A stretch of DNA of 7,365 nucleotides from Betaproteobacteria bacterium. GTDB taxonomy: Bacteria > Pseudomonadota > Gammaproteobacteria > Burkholderiales > Usitatibacteraceae. This document shows, in pieces, positions 1 to 5,560 of this stretch (the first letter of the stretch is position 1; each line of letters starts with the position of its first letter). The stretch spans positions 1 through 7,365 of the forward strand of contig JAAOZZ010000296.1 of NCBI GenBank assembly GCA_012274175.1, in the 5' to 3' direction. Under the pieces are notes generated by a model, which had not been told where the DNA came from, made no database searches, and worked only from the letters and a program-made list of their open reading frames with translations. Both the position numbers and the translations under genes were made by a program.

Positions 1-1
1 C

Positions 2-664
2 CACCATGGTACTGGGCACCTCGTGTTCGCCTCATCGAGCTCCGTCTACGGATTGAACACGGGATTGCCTTTCGACGAACGCCAGAATACCGACCACCCT
101 GTTGCTCTTTATGGCGCTACCAAGAAGGCCAACGAGGGAATGGCACACGCATATGCCCACCTCTTCGGAATTCCGTCGACAGGCCTGCGCTTCTTTACCG
201 TGTACGGTCCGTGGGGGCGACCCGACATGGCGCTTTTCAGGTTCACGAAGGGGATTCTCGCCGGCGAGGCCATTCCCGTATTCAATCAGGGGAAGATGGT
301 TCGGGATTTCACCTACGTGGATGACATCGTGGAAGGCATCGTGCGCTTGATCGATCGACCAGCGCAGCCTGTTGCGGCGTGGAACAGCGAGCAACCCGCT
401 CCCGCCACGAGCAGCGCGCCATGGCGCCTCTTGAATATCGGAAATCACCAGCGAGTGGAGCTTATGACCTACATCCACGCCCTCGAGGATGCGCTCGGAA
501 GGAAAGCGAAACTCGATCTCCTGCCGATGCAGGCGGGCGACGTGCGTGCAACTGAAGCGGACACGGCGTCACTGGAGGCGGTGACGGGATTCAAGCCCTC
601 GACCTCGGTGGAAGTGGGGATTCGACGCTTCGTCGAGTGGTACCGAAGCTACTTCAAGGTCTAG
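2..664 (+). CDS. UDP-glucuronate 4-epimerase-like NAD-dependent epimerase (5' partial)
   Basis: C-terminal ~220 residues of an extended short-chain dehydrogenase/reductase; the N-terminal Rossmann half with the GxxGxxG loop lies before the window. The frame is open from base 2 (HHGTGHLVFASSSSVYG), so the GTG at 23 is internal, not a start. Visible: the ASSSSVYG strand with the catalytic Ser/Thr region; the catalytic YxxxK as YGATKK (Tyr codon at 110-112, Lys at 122-124); LRFFTVYGPWGRPDMA, near-invariant in UDP-glucuronate 4-epimerases; the GKMxRDFTYVDDI substrate-binding segment; and a C-terminal FVEWYRSYFKV typical of the family. From family knowledge these cytosolic enzymes convert UDP-glucuronate to UDP-galacturonate for capsule, LPS or exopolysaccharide. 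The SSAPWRLLNIGN block and the fragment length agree with a ~335-residue enzyme. It converges with the next gene over a 46-base gap in which I see no clear terminator. The epimerase family is near certain; the exact substrate is inferred from similarity. Confidence 0.93.
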   Translation, partial: HHGTGHLVFASSSSVYGLNTGLPFDERQNTDHPVALYGATKKANEGMAHAYAHLFGIPSTGLRFFTVYGPWGRPDMALFRFTKGILAGEAIPVFNQGKMVRDFTYVDDIVEGIVRLIDRPAQPVAAWNSEQPAPATSSAPWRLLNIGNHQRVELMTYIHALEDALGRKAKLDLLPMQAGDVRATEADTASLEAVTGFKPSTSVEVGIRRFVEWYRSYFKV

Positions 665-710
665 AAGGCCAACTTGCGCCTCGTGGGGCCGGCGTCGAAC
701 CGGTGGCGGA

Positions 711-1736
711 TCACTCGCTCGGCGGTACCACCTCATATGGTCCGGGGCCGGTGAAGGTCGCGGAGGACGTGGCGGCGAGCCCGTTCATGATCCAGGCCTG
801 GATGGTTCCGTCGGTGTTGCGCCACAGGATGTCGGCTTTCCCGTCGCCGTCCAGGTCGGGCAGGTGTGTGACCTCGTAGGTGTTGCCCGGGCCGGTGAAC
901 GATGCGATCTGCGATACGGTGAGGCCCGGGCCCATGATCCACGCGAGCACGGTGCCGTCGGTGTAGCGCCAGACGATGTCGGCCTTGCCGTCTCCGTCGA
1001 GGTCTCCCGCTTGGGTGGGGGTGTAGCCCGCGCCGGGCGGCACGAAGGACGCGACCTGGTTCACGGCGAGGCCGTTCATGAGCCACGCCTGCACCGCGCC
1101 GTTGGTGTTGGACCACAGCAGGTCCTGCTTGCCGTCGCCGTCGAAATCGGCGGCAAGCGCCACGGTCCAGCCCGAGCCCGCGCCCGCGAAGCTTCCCACC
1201 TGCGTCGCATTGAGCCCGTTCATGAGCCATGCGGCGACCGTGCCGTCGGTGTTCTGCCACAGGACGTCCGCCTTGCCGTCGCCGTCGAGGTCCGCGAGCC
1301 TGAGCACGCGCCATCCCGTTCCCGCGGGCACCCACTGCGCTGCGGCCATGGCACTCGTGCCGTTCATGAGCCAGGCCTGCACGGAGCCGTTGGTGTTGGT
1401 CCACACGAGGTCGGCCTTGCCGTCGACGTCGAGATCGCCCACCTGCGTGATGTGCCAGCCCGTGCCCGGTCCCACGAGGACCGCGTCGGAGACCACGGAC
1501 GCGCCGTCGAAGAGCGTCATGGCGATGGTGCCGTCGCTGTCCTCCCAGACGATGTCGGACTTGCCGTCGCCGTTGAAATCGCCGATGTGCTTCGGCTGGT
1601 CGGTGGTCCCGGGGCCGCCAAGGCTCGTCTGCTGCTGGACGGCCGTGCCGTTCATGAGCCATTGGAAGATCGATCCGTCCGAGGTGTTGCGCAGCACGAT
1701 GTCGCCCTTGCCGTCGCCATTGAAGTCCACGGCAAC
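711..1736 (-). repeat. Seven tandem FG-GAP/VCBS repeat units (coding)
   Basis: The 3' third of the propeller gene is a tandem array of seven ~144-base units. On the plus strand each shows a 'ttgccgtcgccgtcgaggtc'-like block, the complement of the Asp/Gly-rich calcium loop, plus a 'ccgttcatgagcca'-like block, the complement of the WLMNG strand. The similarity is visible at DNA level, so unit gain or loss by recombination is likely. The last unit ends at the stop codon with a short EVVPPSE tail. Confidence 0.85.
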
Positions 1737-3215
1737 CTTCGCGATGGGTCCGGCGACCGTGAAGGCGTACGAAGCGATGCTCCCGACCAGCGGGACGCTC
1801 TGGGGCCCGGCGTTCACGCTCGGCGCTTCCTGGGTGTCCGTCGCGAAGGCGTAGAGCGTATGGGCTCCGGGCGCCATGGCGTCGAGCTGCGCGCTGTAAG
1901 GGCCGGCTCCGCTCGCGGCTTGCCAGGGGCCGTCGATGCCGTCGAGCCGGTAATACACGTGCTGCACCGCAGGCGCGGTCGGCGCGAAGGTGCTGCTCGC
2001 CTGGAGAGTGATCGCGGCGTTGGTACCGCTCGTGTTCCCCGGCAGCGGCGTGATGGTGGTCGTGAGGGGAATGGCGTGGACCGTGTCGGTGCCCGCGCCG
2101 GTGACGACGGAGACGCTGTCGGGCGCGGTCACGTAGGCCCGGTTGGTGACCGGGTTCACGCCGATCGCCGTGGCACCCGAGGGGATGATGAGCGTGGTGG
2201 CGGCGTCGGTGTCGCCGTCGATCACCGTGAGGGTGCCGTCGGCGTTGGGGACGTACACCTTGTTCGTGGTGGGGTTGATGCCGATCGCGATCGGTCCGGC
2301 CGTGCTGGTGCCCGAGGGGATGAACGAGAAGGTGTTCGCCGCGGCGTCCATCACGAGCACTTCGCCCGCGTACGCGGCGTAGACCTTGTTGGTCACCACG
2401 TTCACGGCGACCGCCTTTGGGCTCGCGGCGTGCCCGGTGAACGTGTAGTACGTGTACCCGAGCGTCGCGTTGTCGATGACGCCGAACGGGCCGCGGCTGT
2501 CTTCGGTCGCGACGTAGGTCTGGTTCGTGACGGGATTCACGGCGAGAGCGACCGGGTGGCTCCAGACGCCGACCCCTGGCGGGTGGGGGAAATCGGTGGT
2601 GGTCGAGCCGTCGAAGGCGCGCACGTCGCCCGTCCCGTAGGTGGATACATAGACGGTGTCGGTGACCGGATCCACCGCGATGGCGTTCGGCTGGAAGGAG
2701 TCGATCGCCACCGTGAACCACGTGTTGGTCGCGCCGTCGACGATGGTCACCTCGTCGGTGGCGGCCGTGCTCAACCGCACGACGAAGATCTTGTTGGTGA
2801 TGGGGTTGATCGCGATGGGTCCGTTGCCGCCGATCGCGAGCGTCGCGGAAACGGTGTCCGTCGCGCCGTCGATGATGGAGAGGGTGGAGTCGGTCCCGCT
2901 GGTCACGTAGACGAGGTTGGTCGCGGGATTGACGGCGATGAACTGCGGGCGGGTGCCGACCGGGACGCTCGTGGTCCCGTTGGTCGCCCCGTCCACGACC
3001 GTCACGCTATTGGTGAATTCGCTCGCGATGTAGACCTTGCCGGTGATGGGGTTCACGGCGATCGCGCGCGGGTTGGTTCCGGCGGGGATCGGAGAGGAGA
3101 CCGTCTGGGCGGCAGCGGGCGCGGAGGCGAGCAGCGTGGCGAGCGCGAAGGCGACGGCGAAGGCCAGCAGCCTGGCCAGGTTCATGGCGGCCAAGAAAAG
3201 CCTTGGGACGGGCAT
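711..3215 (-). CDS. Exported double beta-propeller protein: YVTN repeats, Ig-like linker, FG-GAP/VCBS repeats
   Basis: 834 residues. Residues 1-37 look like a Sec signal peptide: a short Arg-containing start, a hydrophobic run [15 protein letters not shown], then ASAPAAA-Q as the likely cleavage area. Residues 46-384 hold eight YVTN-type repeats of 40-45 residues (core A-VNP-T-KVYV ... V-DGAT). Residues ~385-490 form an Ig-like linker ([25 protein letters not shown]). Residues ~494-834 hold seven repeats of ~48 residues, each opening with a calcium loop such as DFNGDGKGD or DLDGDGKAD and continuing with an NTDGT--AWLMNG strand; this is an FG-GAP/VCBS seven-bladed propeller. Met1 at 3215 is preferred because GGGGAG lies nine bases upstream; Met11 (3185) also leaves a usable signal peptide but has no Shine-Dalgarno. 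There is no anchor, LPXTG, PEP-CTERM or T9SS tail, so it is probably periplasmic or secreted. A ligand or adhesion role is plausible from the fold, but no specific function can be given. Confidence 0.93.
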   Translation of the reverse strand: MPVPRLFLAAMNLARLLAFAVAFALATLLASAPAAAQTVSSPIPAGTNPRAIAVNPITGKVYIASEFTNSVTVVDGATNGTTSVPVGTRPQFIAVNPATNLVYVTSGTDSTLSIIDGATDTVSATLAIGGNGPIAINPITNKIFVVRLSTAATDEVTIVDGATNTWFTVAIDSFQPNAIAVDPVTDTVYVSTYGTGDVRAFDGSTTTDFPHPPGVGVWSHPVALAVNPVTNQTYVATEDSRGPFGVIDNATLGYTYYTFTGHAASPKAVAVNVVTNKVYAAYAGEVLVMDAAANTFSFIPSGTSTAGPIAIGINPTTNKVYVPNADGTLTVIDGDTDAATTLIIPSGATAIGVNPVTNRAYVTAPDSVSVVTGAGTDTVHAIPLTTTITPLPGNTSGTNAAITLQASSTFAPTAPAVQHVYYRLDGIDGPWQAASGAGPYSAQLDAMAPGAHTLYAFATDTQEAPSVNAGPQSVPLVGSIASYAFTVAGPIAKVAVDFNGDGKGDIVLRNTSDGSIFQWLMNGTAVQQQTSLGGPGTTDQPKHIGDFNGDGKSDIVWEDSDGTIAMTLFDGASVVSDAVLVGPGTGWHITQVGDLDVDGKADLVWTNTNGSVQAWLMNGTSAMAAAQWVPAGTGWRVLRLADLDGDGKADVLWQNTDGTVAAWLMNGLNATQVGSFAGAGSGWTVALAADFDGDGKQDLLWSNTNGAVQAWLMNGLAVNQVASFVPPGAGYTPTQAGDLDGDGKADIVWRYTDGTVLAWIMGPGLTVSQIASFTGPGNTYEVTHLPDLDGDGKADILWRNTDGTIQAWIMNGLAATSSATFTGPGPYEVVPPSE
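2064..3080 (-). repeat. Eight YVTN-type beta-propeller repeat units (coding)
   Basis: Residues 46-384 of the exported protein split into eight units of 40-45 residues. They start at about residues 46, 87, 129, 172, 217, 261, 302 and 345, and each carries a variant of AIAVNP-T--VYV followed by V-DG-T. Units 5 and 6 diverge most ([25 protein letters not shown]). Eight units suit an eight-bladed propeller, or seven blades plus an incomplete one; sequence alone does not decide. Confidence 0.8.
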
Positions 3216-3327
3216 GGCGATGGGCTCCCCGGCGGCGCTCCCGGGTTGCCTGGATGTGGACGATGGGCGACATCTTCGCCATCCCCCGCGACTTCTTCTG
3301 TCGGCCGCCTCCTATCGGTTTGTAGGA

Positions 3328-3348
3328 AATCGGGGTCTGTCCCCGATT
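3328..3348. repeat. REP-like palindrome, CGGGGTCTGTCCCCG type
   Basis: Perfect 8-bp inverted repeat AATCGGGG / CCCCGATT around the five-base loop TCTGT. From memory, this kind of palindrome recurs as an intergenic repeat in many proteobacterial genomes; no database was searched here. It lies between the divergent exported-protein and rpsF genes, and its right arm occupies the -35 position of the rpsF promoter. Only one clear copy is in this window, plus a possible degenerate relative at 5355-5375. Confidence 0.6.
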
Positions 3349-3366
3349 CCGGTTTCGGGCTATAAT
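3338..3366 (+). promoter_or_regulatory. Putative sigma-70 promoter of the rpsF operon
   Basis: A perfect -10 hexamer TATAAT lies at 3361-3366, followed by the AT-rich TTAG. At the 17-bp spacing the -35 position (3338-3343) reads TGTCCC, a poor match lying inside the REP-like palindrome; there is no TGn extended -10. Transcription would start near 3373 and give a leader of about 60 bases before the rpsF ATG. The -10 is convincing; the -35 assignment is positional only. Confidence 0.65.
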
Positions 3367-3435
3367 TTAGGGCTTTCTACCCTTGCCCCACCGCCTGGCG
3401 CCCATTCGGGGGGCTTCAATCCACAAGGAGTGTTC

Positions 3436-3879
3436 ATGCGCCATTACGAGATCGTATTCATCGTGCATCCCGATCAGAGCGAGCAGGTGCCCGGGATGAT
3501 CGAGCGTTACCGCAACACCATCACCACCGGCGGCGGCATCATCCACCGCATCGAAGACTGGGGACGCCGGCAGCTCGCGTACCCGATCGCCAAGATGTTC
3601 AAGGCGCACTACGTCCTCATGAACATCGAGGTGGGCAACGACACCCTGGTCGAGCTCGAGACCGCGTTCAAGTTCAACGACGCTGTCCTGCGCCACCTGA
3701 TCGTTTCGAAGAGCGAGGCCGAGACGGGACCCTCCCCGATGATGAAGGAGGAGAAGTCCCGCAACGTGACCGAGGCGCCCGGCGCCGCGGCCGAAGCCAA
3801 GCCTGCCGAAGCTGCCGATGCTGGCGCTGCCGTTGCCGTAGCCGCTGCCCCTGTCGCTCCGGCGCAGCCCGCGGCCTGA
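3436..3879 (+). CDS. rpsF: 30S ribosomal protein S6
   Basis: 147 residues. S6 is a small-subunit platform protein that binds 16S rRNA together with S18. The N-terminal [19 protein letters not shown], the central [12 protein letters not shown] and HYVLMNIE, and the [13 protein letters not shown] strand are diagnostic of the S6 ferredoxin-like fold (residues 1 to ~95). The ATG at 3436 is chosen because AAGGAG (3425-3430) precedes it by five bases and the S6 domain starts there; the frame is open further upstream only by chance. The last ~40 residues form an Ala/Pro/Glu-rich tail ([11 protein letters not shown] ... APAQPAA). S6 tails vary in proteobacteria, and the E. coli tail is the substrate of the glutamate ligase RimK, but this one ends in Ala, not Glu. 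It is the first gene of rpsF-rpsR-rplI, 22 bases before rpsR. Confidence 0.98.
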   Translation: MRHYEIVFIVHPDQSEQVPGMIERYRNTITTGGGIIHRIEDWGRRQLAYPIAKMFKAHYVLMNIEVGNDTLVELETAFKFNDAVLRHLIVSKSEAETGPSPMMKEEKSRNVTEAPGAAAEAKPAEAADAGAAVAVAAAPVAPAQPAA

Positions 3880-3901
3880 CCCTCTCTAAGGACACACGAC
3901 A

Positions 3902-4201
3902 ATGCCCAGACCCGCCCCCCGTGGCCGCGGTAAAGGAAAAGGCGGCAAGTTCGCCAAGAAGGATGGACGCCAGCAGAATCGCGGCCTGTTCCGCCGCCGC
4001 AAGTTCTGCCGCTTCACCGCCGAGAAGATCAAGGAAGTCGACTACAAGGACATCGCGATCCTGAAGGACTTCATCAACGAGAACGGGAAGATCATCCCCG
4101 CGCGCATCACCGGCACCAAGGCCCGCTACCAGCGCCAGCTGGGCGTGGCCATCAAGCGCGCGCGCTTCCTCGCGTTGATCCACTTCACCGACCTGCACTG
4201 A
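3902..4201 (+). CDS. rpsR: 30S ribosomal protein S18
   Basis: 99 residues. S18 forms a heterodimer with S6 on the platform of the small subunit. Diagnostic stretches are [40 protein letters not shown] and the C-terminal [19 protein letters not shown]. The protein is longer than the 75-residue E. coli S18 because of a basic Gly/Lys/Arg-rich N-terminal extension (residues 1 to ~28, including GRGKGKGGK), as is common in betaproteobacteria. The Shine-Dalgarno AAGGA (3888-3892) lies nine bases before the ATG. The 22-base gap to rpsF leaves no room for priB, which occupies this place in E. coli and many betaproteobacteria. The stop codon overlaps the Shine-Dalgarno of rplI, consistent with coupled translation. 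Confidence 0.98.
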   Translation: MPRPAPRGRGKGKGGKFAKKDGRQQNRGLFRRRKFCRFTAEKIKEVDYKDIAILKDFINENGKIIPARITGTKARYQRQLGVAIKRARFLALIHFTDLH

Positions 4202-4210
4202 GGAACCGCC

Positions 4211-4660
4211 ATGCAAGTGATCCTGATGGAAAAAGTGGTGAACCTGGGCGGGTTGGGCGACGTGGTGAAGGTGAAGGACGGCTTCGCGCGCAATTTCCTG
4301 ATCCCCCAGGGCAAGGCCAAGCGCGCGACCCAGTCGAACCTCAAGGAGTTCGAGAATCGCCGCTCCGACCTGGAGAAGAAGGCCAACGAGCACCTCACCT
4401 CCGCCCAGGACCGTGCCGCGAAGCTCGAGGGCATGAAGATCGACATCGCGCAGAAGGCCGGCGTGGACGGGCGCCTGTTCGGCTCCGTCACCAACGCCGA
4501 CATCGCCGCGGAGCTGGGCAAGCAGGGCCTCACCGTGAAGAAGGCCGAGGTCCGCATGCCCCAGGGCCCGCTCAAGCACATCGGCGAATTTCCGATCGTC
4601 GTGGCGCTGCACTCCGACGTGCTCGCCAACATCATCGTGCACGTGGTGCCCGAGGCGTAA
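4211..4660 (+). CDS. rplI: 50S ribosomal protein L9
   Basis: 149 residues, the usual length. L9 binds 23S rRNA at the base of the L1 stalk, with two globular domains joined by a long helix. The N-terminal [17 protein letters not shown] followed by [18 protein letters not shown] is the L9 signature. The charged segment from about residue 41 to 75 is the connecting helix. The C-terminal domain is recognisable from [20 protein letters not shown] and ends in IIVHVVPEA. The Shine-Dalgarno GAGGAA (4200-4205) overlaps the rpsR stop and sits five bases before the ATG. It is the last gene of the operon and is followed 18 bases later by a strong hairpin. Confidence 0.98.
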   Translation: MQVILMEKVVNLGGLGDVVKVKDGFARNFLIPQGKAKRATQSNLKEFENRRSDLEKKANEHLTSAQDRAAKLEGMKIDIAQKAGVDGRLFGSVTNADIAAELGKQGLTVKKAEVRMPQGPLKHIGEFPIVVALHSDVLANIIVHVVPEA

Positions 4661-4678
4661 AGCGCTGAACGGCTGACC

Positions 4679-4704
4679 CAGGAGCCGCCTTCGGGCGGCC
4701 CCTG
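4679..4704 (+). terminator. Probable intrinsic terminator of rpsF-rpsR-rplI
   Basis: Stem GCCGCC / GGCGGC (4684-4689 and 4694-4699) closed by the stable TTCG tetraloop. It is extended beyond one A-C mismatch by CAGG / CCTG (4679-4682 and 4701-4704). The downstream T-run is weak (tgcttt), so termination may be partial and allow some read-through towards mazEF and dnaB. Confidence 0.7.
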
Positions 4705-4725
4705 TGCTTTGCGGGCCCCTTCCCG

Positions 4726-4754
4726 TTGGCATGTATAGCCAATGGCTATACAAT
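4726..4754 (+). promoter_or_regulatory. mazEF promoter
   Basis: TTGGCA (4726-4731, five of six to TTGACA) and TACAAT (4749-4754, five of six to TATAAT) are separated by exactly 17 bp. A start six to seven bases after the -10 falls on or next to A4761, the first base of the mazE ATG, implying a leaderless mRNA. The operator palindrome at 4733-4751 fills the spacer and enters the -10, so a bound repressor would block RNA polymerase directly. Confidence 0.7.
4733..4751. promoter_or_regulatory. Candidate MazE/MazEF operator palindrome
   Basis: Perfect inverted repeat GTATAGCC - AAT - GGCTATAC (8-bp arms, 3-bp centre) just upstream of mazE and overlapping the -10 element. AbrB-fold antitoxins of the MazE family bind inverted repeats in their own promoters, more tightly when complexed with toxin. 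Position and symmetry fit this; binding itself is inferred. Confidence 0.7.
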
Positions 4755-4760
4755 GGGAAC

Positions 4761-5012
4761 ATGTCGAAGCAATCCATCCTGAAATGGGGCAACAGCCTCG
4801 GTTTCCGGCTGCCGGCGGAGGTCGCCAGGCAGATGAATGTCTCCGAAGGCGGTGAGGTGACCTATCGGCTCGACGGGCGCCGGCTCGTGATCGAGGCCGC
4901 CGCGCCCGAATTGCCGCCCTTCACCGAGGCCGACATGGCCCATGCGATTCGCCGCTCGAAGCCGCGCCTGGCGCCATCCTTCGGCAAGCGTCGCGGCAAG
5001 GAGGCGTGGTGA
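4761..5012 (+). CDS. mazE: MazE-type antitoxin, AbrB/SpoVT fold
   Basis: 83 residues. The N-terminal swapped-hairpin DNA-binding domain (residues ~1-45) is recognised from SKQSILKWGNSLGFRLP, very close to the MazE consensus (VKRWGNSPAVRIP in E. coli), followed by VSEGGEVTYRLDGRRLVIEA. The C-terminal part (about residue 50 on: ELPPFTEADMAHAIRR ... FGKRRGKEAW) would be the flexible segment that wraps around the toxin. The ATG at 4761 is chosen because family similarity starts there; an in-frame ATG at 4731 lies upstream of and partly inside the promoter. No good Shine-Dalgarno precedes 4761 and the promoter predicts a leaderless transcript. The end overlaps mazF, the usual antitoxin-first arrangement. 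The protein should neutralise MazF, repress the operon and be labile to proteases. Confidence 0.92.
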   Translation: MSKQSILKWGNSLGFRLPAEVARQMNVSEGGEVTYRLDGRRLVIEAAAPELPPFTEADMAHAIRRSKPRLAPSFGKRRGKEAW

Positions 5013-5356
5013 AGGCCCCGTCCGCGGGCGACCTCATTGAGATCGACTCGGACGAAGGAGCGGCAGGCCATGAGCAGAAGGGCCGGCGACGGGCGCTCGT
5101 GGTCTCCGTCGACGGTTTCCAGGCCTCGGGACTCGCTATCGTCTGCCCCGTCACCACCCACGGCGGCAAGGCCACCAAGGTGCGGTCGCAGCTCGAGGTC
5201 CCCGTCCCGCCCGGTTTCGCCGTTTCCGGTGTAATTCTTTCCCACCAGGTGAGGACGATCGATTGGAAGGCCCGAAACTCCGGAGTCCTGGACCACTTGC
5301 CTCGCGCAACGCTGCTCGAAGTCCGCGCGCGCCTCAAGGTCTTCCTCGGCCTGTAA
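5009..5356 (+). CDS. mazF: MazF-type endoribonuclease toxin
   Basis: 115 residues from GTG 5009 (116 from GTG 5006). The 5009 start gives a classic 4-base GTGA overlap with mazE and four bases from AAGGAGG (4998-5004); 5006 would leave only one base. The SH3-like MazF/PemK fold is shown by GDLIEID near the N-terminus, EQKGRRRALVVS (cf. EQAGHRPAVVLS in E. coli MazF, with the catalytic Arg region), IVCPVTTHGGKATK (with the conserved catalytic-site Thr), and LSHQVRTIDWKAR (cf. LADQVKSIAWRAR). The family cuts single-stranded mRNA at short specific sequences; the site of this one cannot be read from the sequence. All conserved segments are present and the length is normal, so the toxin looks intact. 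Confidence 0.93.
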   Translation: MKAPSAGDLIEIDSDEGAAGHEQKGRRRALVVSVDGFQASGLAIVCPVTTHGGKATKVRSQLEVPVPPGFAVSGVILSHQVRTIDWKARNSGVLDHLPRATLLEVRARLKVFLGL

Positions 5357-5375
5357 GCCGGGCTGTCCCCGGTTT
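5355..5375 (+). terminator. Stem-loop overlapping the mazF stop, possible terminator or REP-like element
   Basis: AAGCCGGG - CTGTC - CCCGGTTT forms an 8-bp stem (one G-T pair) starting within the mazF stop codon. There is no real T-run, so it may be a weak terminator or mRNA-stabilising 3' end. Its right arm and tail (CTGTCCCCGGTTTCGG) resemble the palindrome region before rpsF (CTGTCCCCGATTCCGGTTTCGG), suggesting a degenerate copy of the same repeat. Confidence 0.4.
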
Positions 5376-5443
5376 CGGTGGCGCATCTGGTGAGCTTGTG
5401 GCGCGGTATTTTCCTGCACAGCGAGTACCGCGATATGCAGGAG

Positions 5444-5484
5444 TTGCCCACAACTTATCAACAGGTTTTGCCATTGTGTCCACA
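5444..5484 (+). promoter_or_regulatory. DnaA-box-like cluster upstream of dnaB
   Basis: Three 9-mers resemble the DnaA box TTATNCACA: TTGCCCACA (5444-5452, two mismatches), TTATCAACA (5455-5463, one mismatch) and GTGTCCACA (5476-5484, two mismatches). All are on the plus strand and the first two are 11 bases apart, one helical turn. A DnaA-responsive dnaB promoter is plausible, but no box is perfect and I find no convincing -35/-10 pair here. This is the main content, with the two inverted repeats, of the 204-base gap between mazF and dnaB. Confidence 0.3.
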
Positions 5485-5500
5485 TGATGTGCGTGACACA
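5475..5500. promoter_or_regulatory. Imperfect palindrome in the dnaB upstream region
   Basis: TGTGTC CACAT g ATGTG cgt GACACA: nested inverted repeats with arms of 6 and 5 bp and a three-base insertion on the right side. It ends 60 bases before the dnaB ATG. It could be an operator or an mRNA hairpin; no family assignment is possible. Confidence 0.35.
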
Positions 5501-5508
5501 CTCGCCGC

Positions 5509-5530
5509 TCGCGCTGTGGGAGCAGCGCGA
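5509..5530 (+). promoter_or_regulatory. Hairpin in the dnaB 5' leader
   Basis: TCGCGCT - GTGGGAGC - AGCGCGA, a 7-bp GC-rich stem with an 8-base loop, ending 12 bases before the dnaB Shine-Dalgarno (GAGGAG, 5543-5548). If transcribed it would be a stable leader structure close to the ribosome site. The stem lacks a T-run and is not a standard terminator. Confidence 0.35.
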
Positions 5531-5560
5531 CCCCGCACCAACGAGGAGATAAAACCTACT

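Noticed and set aside
665..710. Bidirectional terminator between the convergent genes
   Set aside because: Only a 4-bp GC match (GCCGG/CCGG) and no T-run on either strand; too weak to call.
711..1736. Regularly spaced repeats considered as a CRISPR array
   Set aside because: The period is about 144 bases, the units are degenerate, and they encode calcium-loop protein repeats in one open frame.
733..2721. 662-codon minus-strand open frame in another phase of the propeller gene
   Set aside because: Arg/His-rich out-of-phase shadow of the repeat array with no recognisable domain.
864..3365. 833-codon open frame on the plus strand across the propeller gene
   Set aside because: It is antisense to a protein with clear signal peptide, YVTN and FG-GAP repeats. 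Its product is a low-complexity Gly/Arg/Val/Asp string expected from GC-rich antisense reading.
3037..3435. N-terminal extension of rpsF to an upstream ATG at 3037
   Set aside because: It would run through the divergent gene, the palindrome and the promoter. S6 similarity and the AAGGAG site fix the start at 3436.
4731..4760. Alternative mazE start at ATG 4731 (or 4704)
   Set aside because: These codons lie before or within the promoter and operator, and MazE similarity starts at 4761.
3674..4792. 372-codon minus-strand open frame opposite rpsF-rpsR-rplI
   Set aside because: It is antisense to three highly conserved ribosomal protein genes and runs through their terminator and the mazE promoter.
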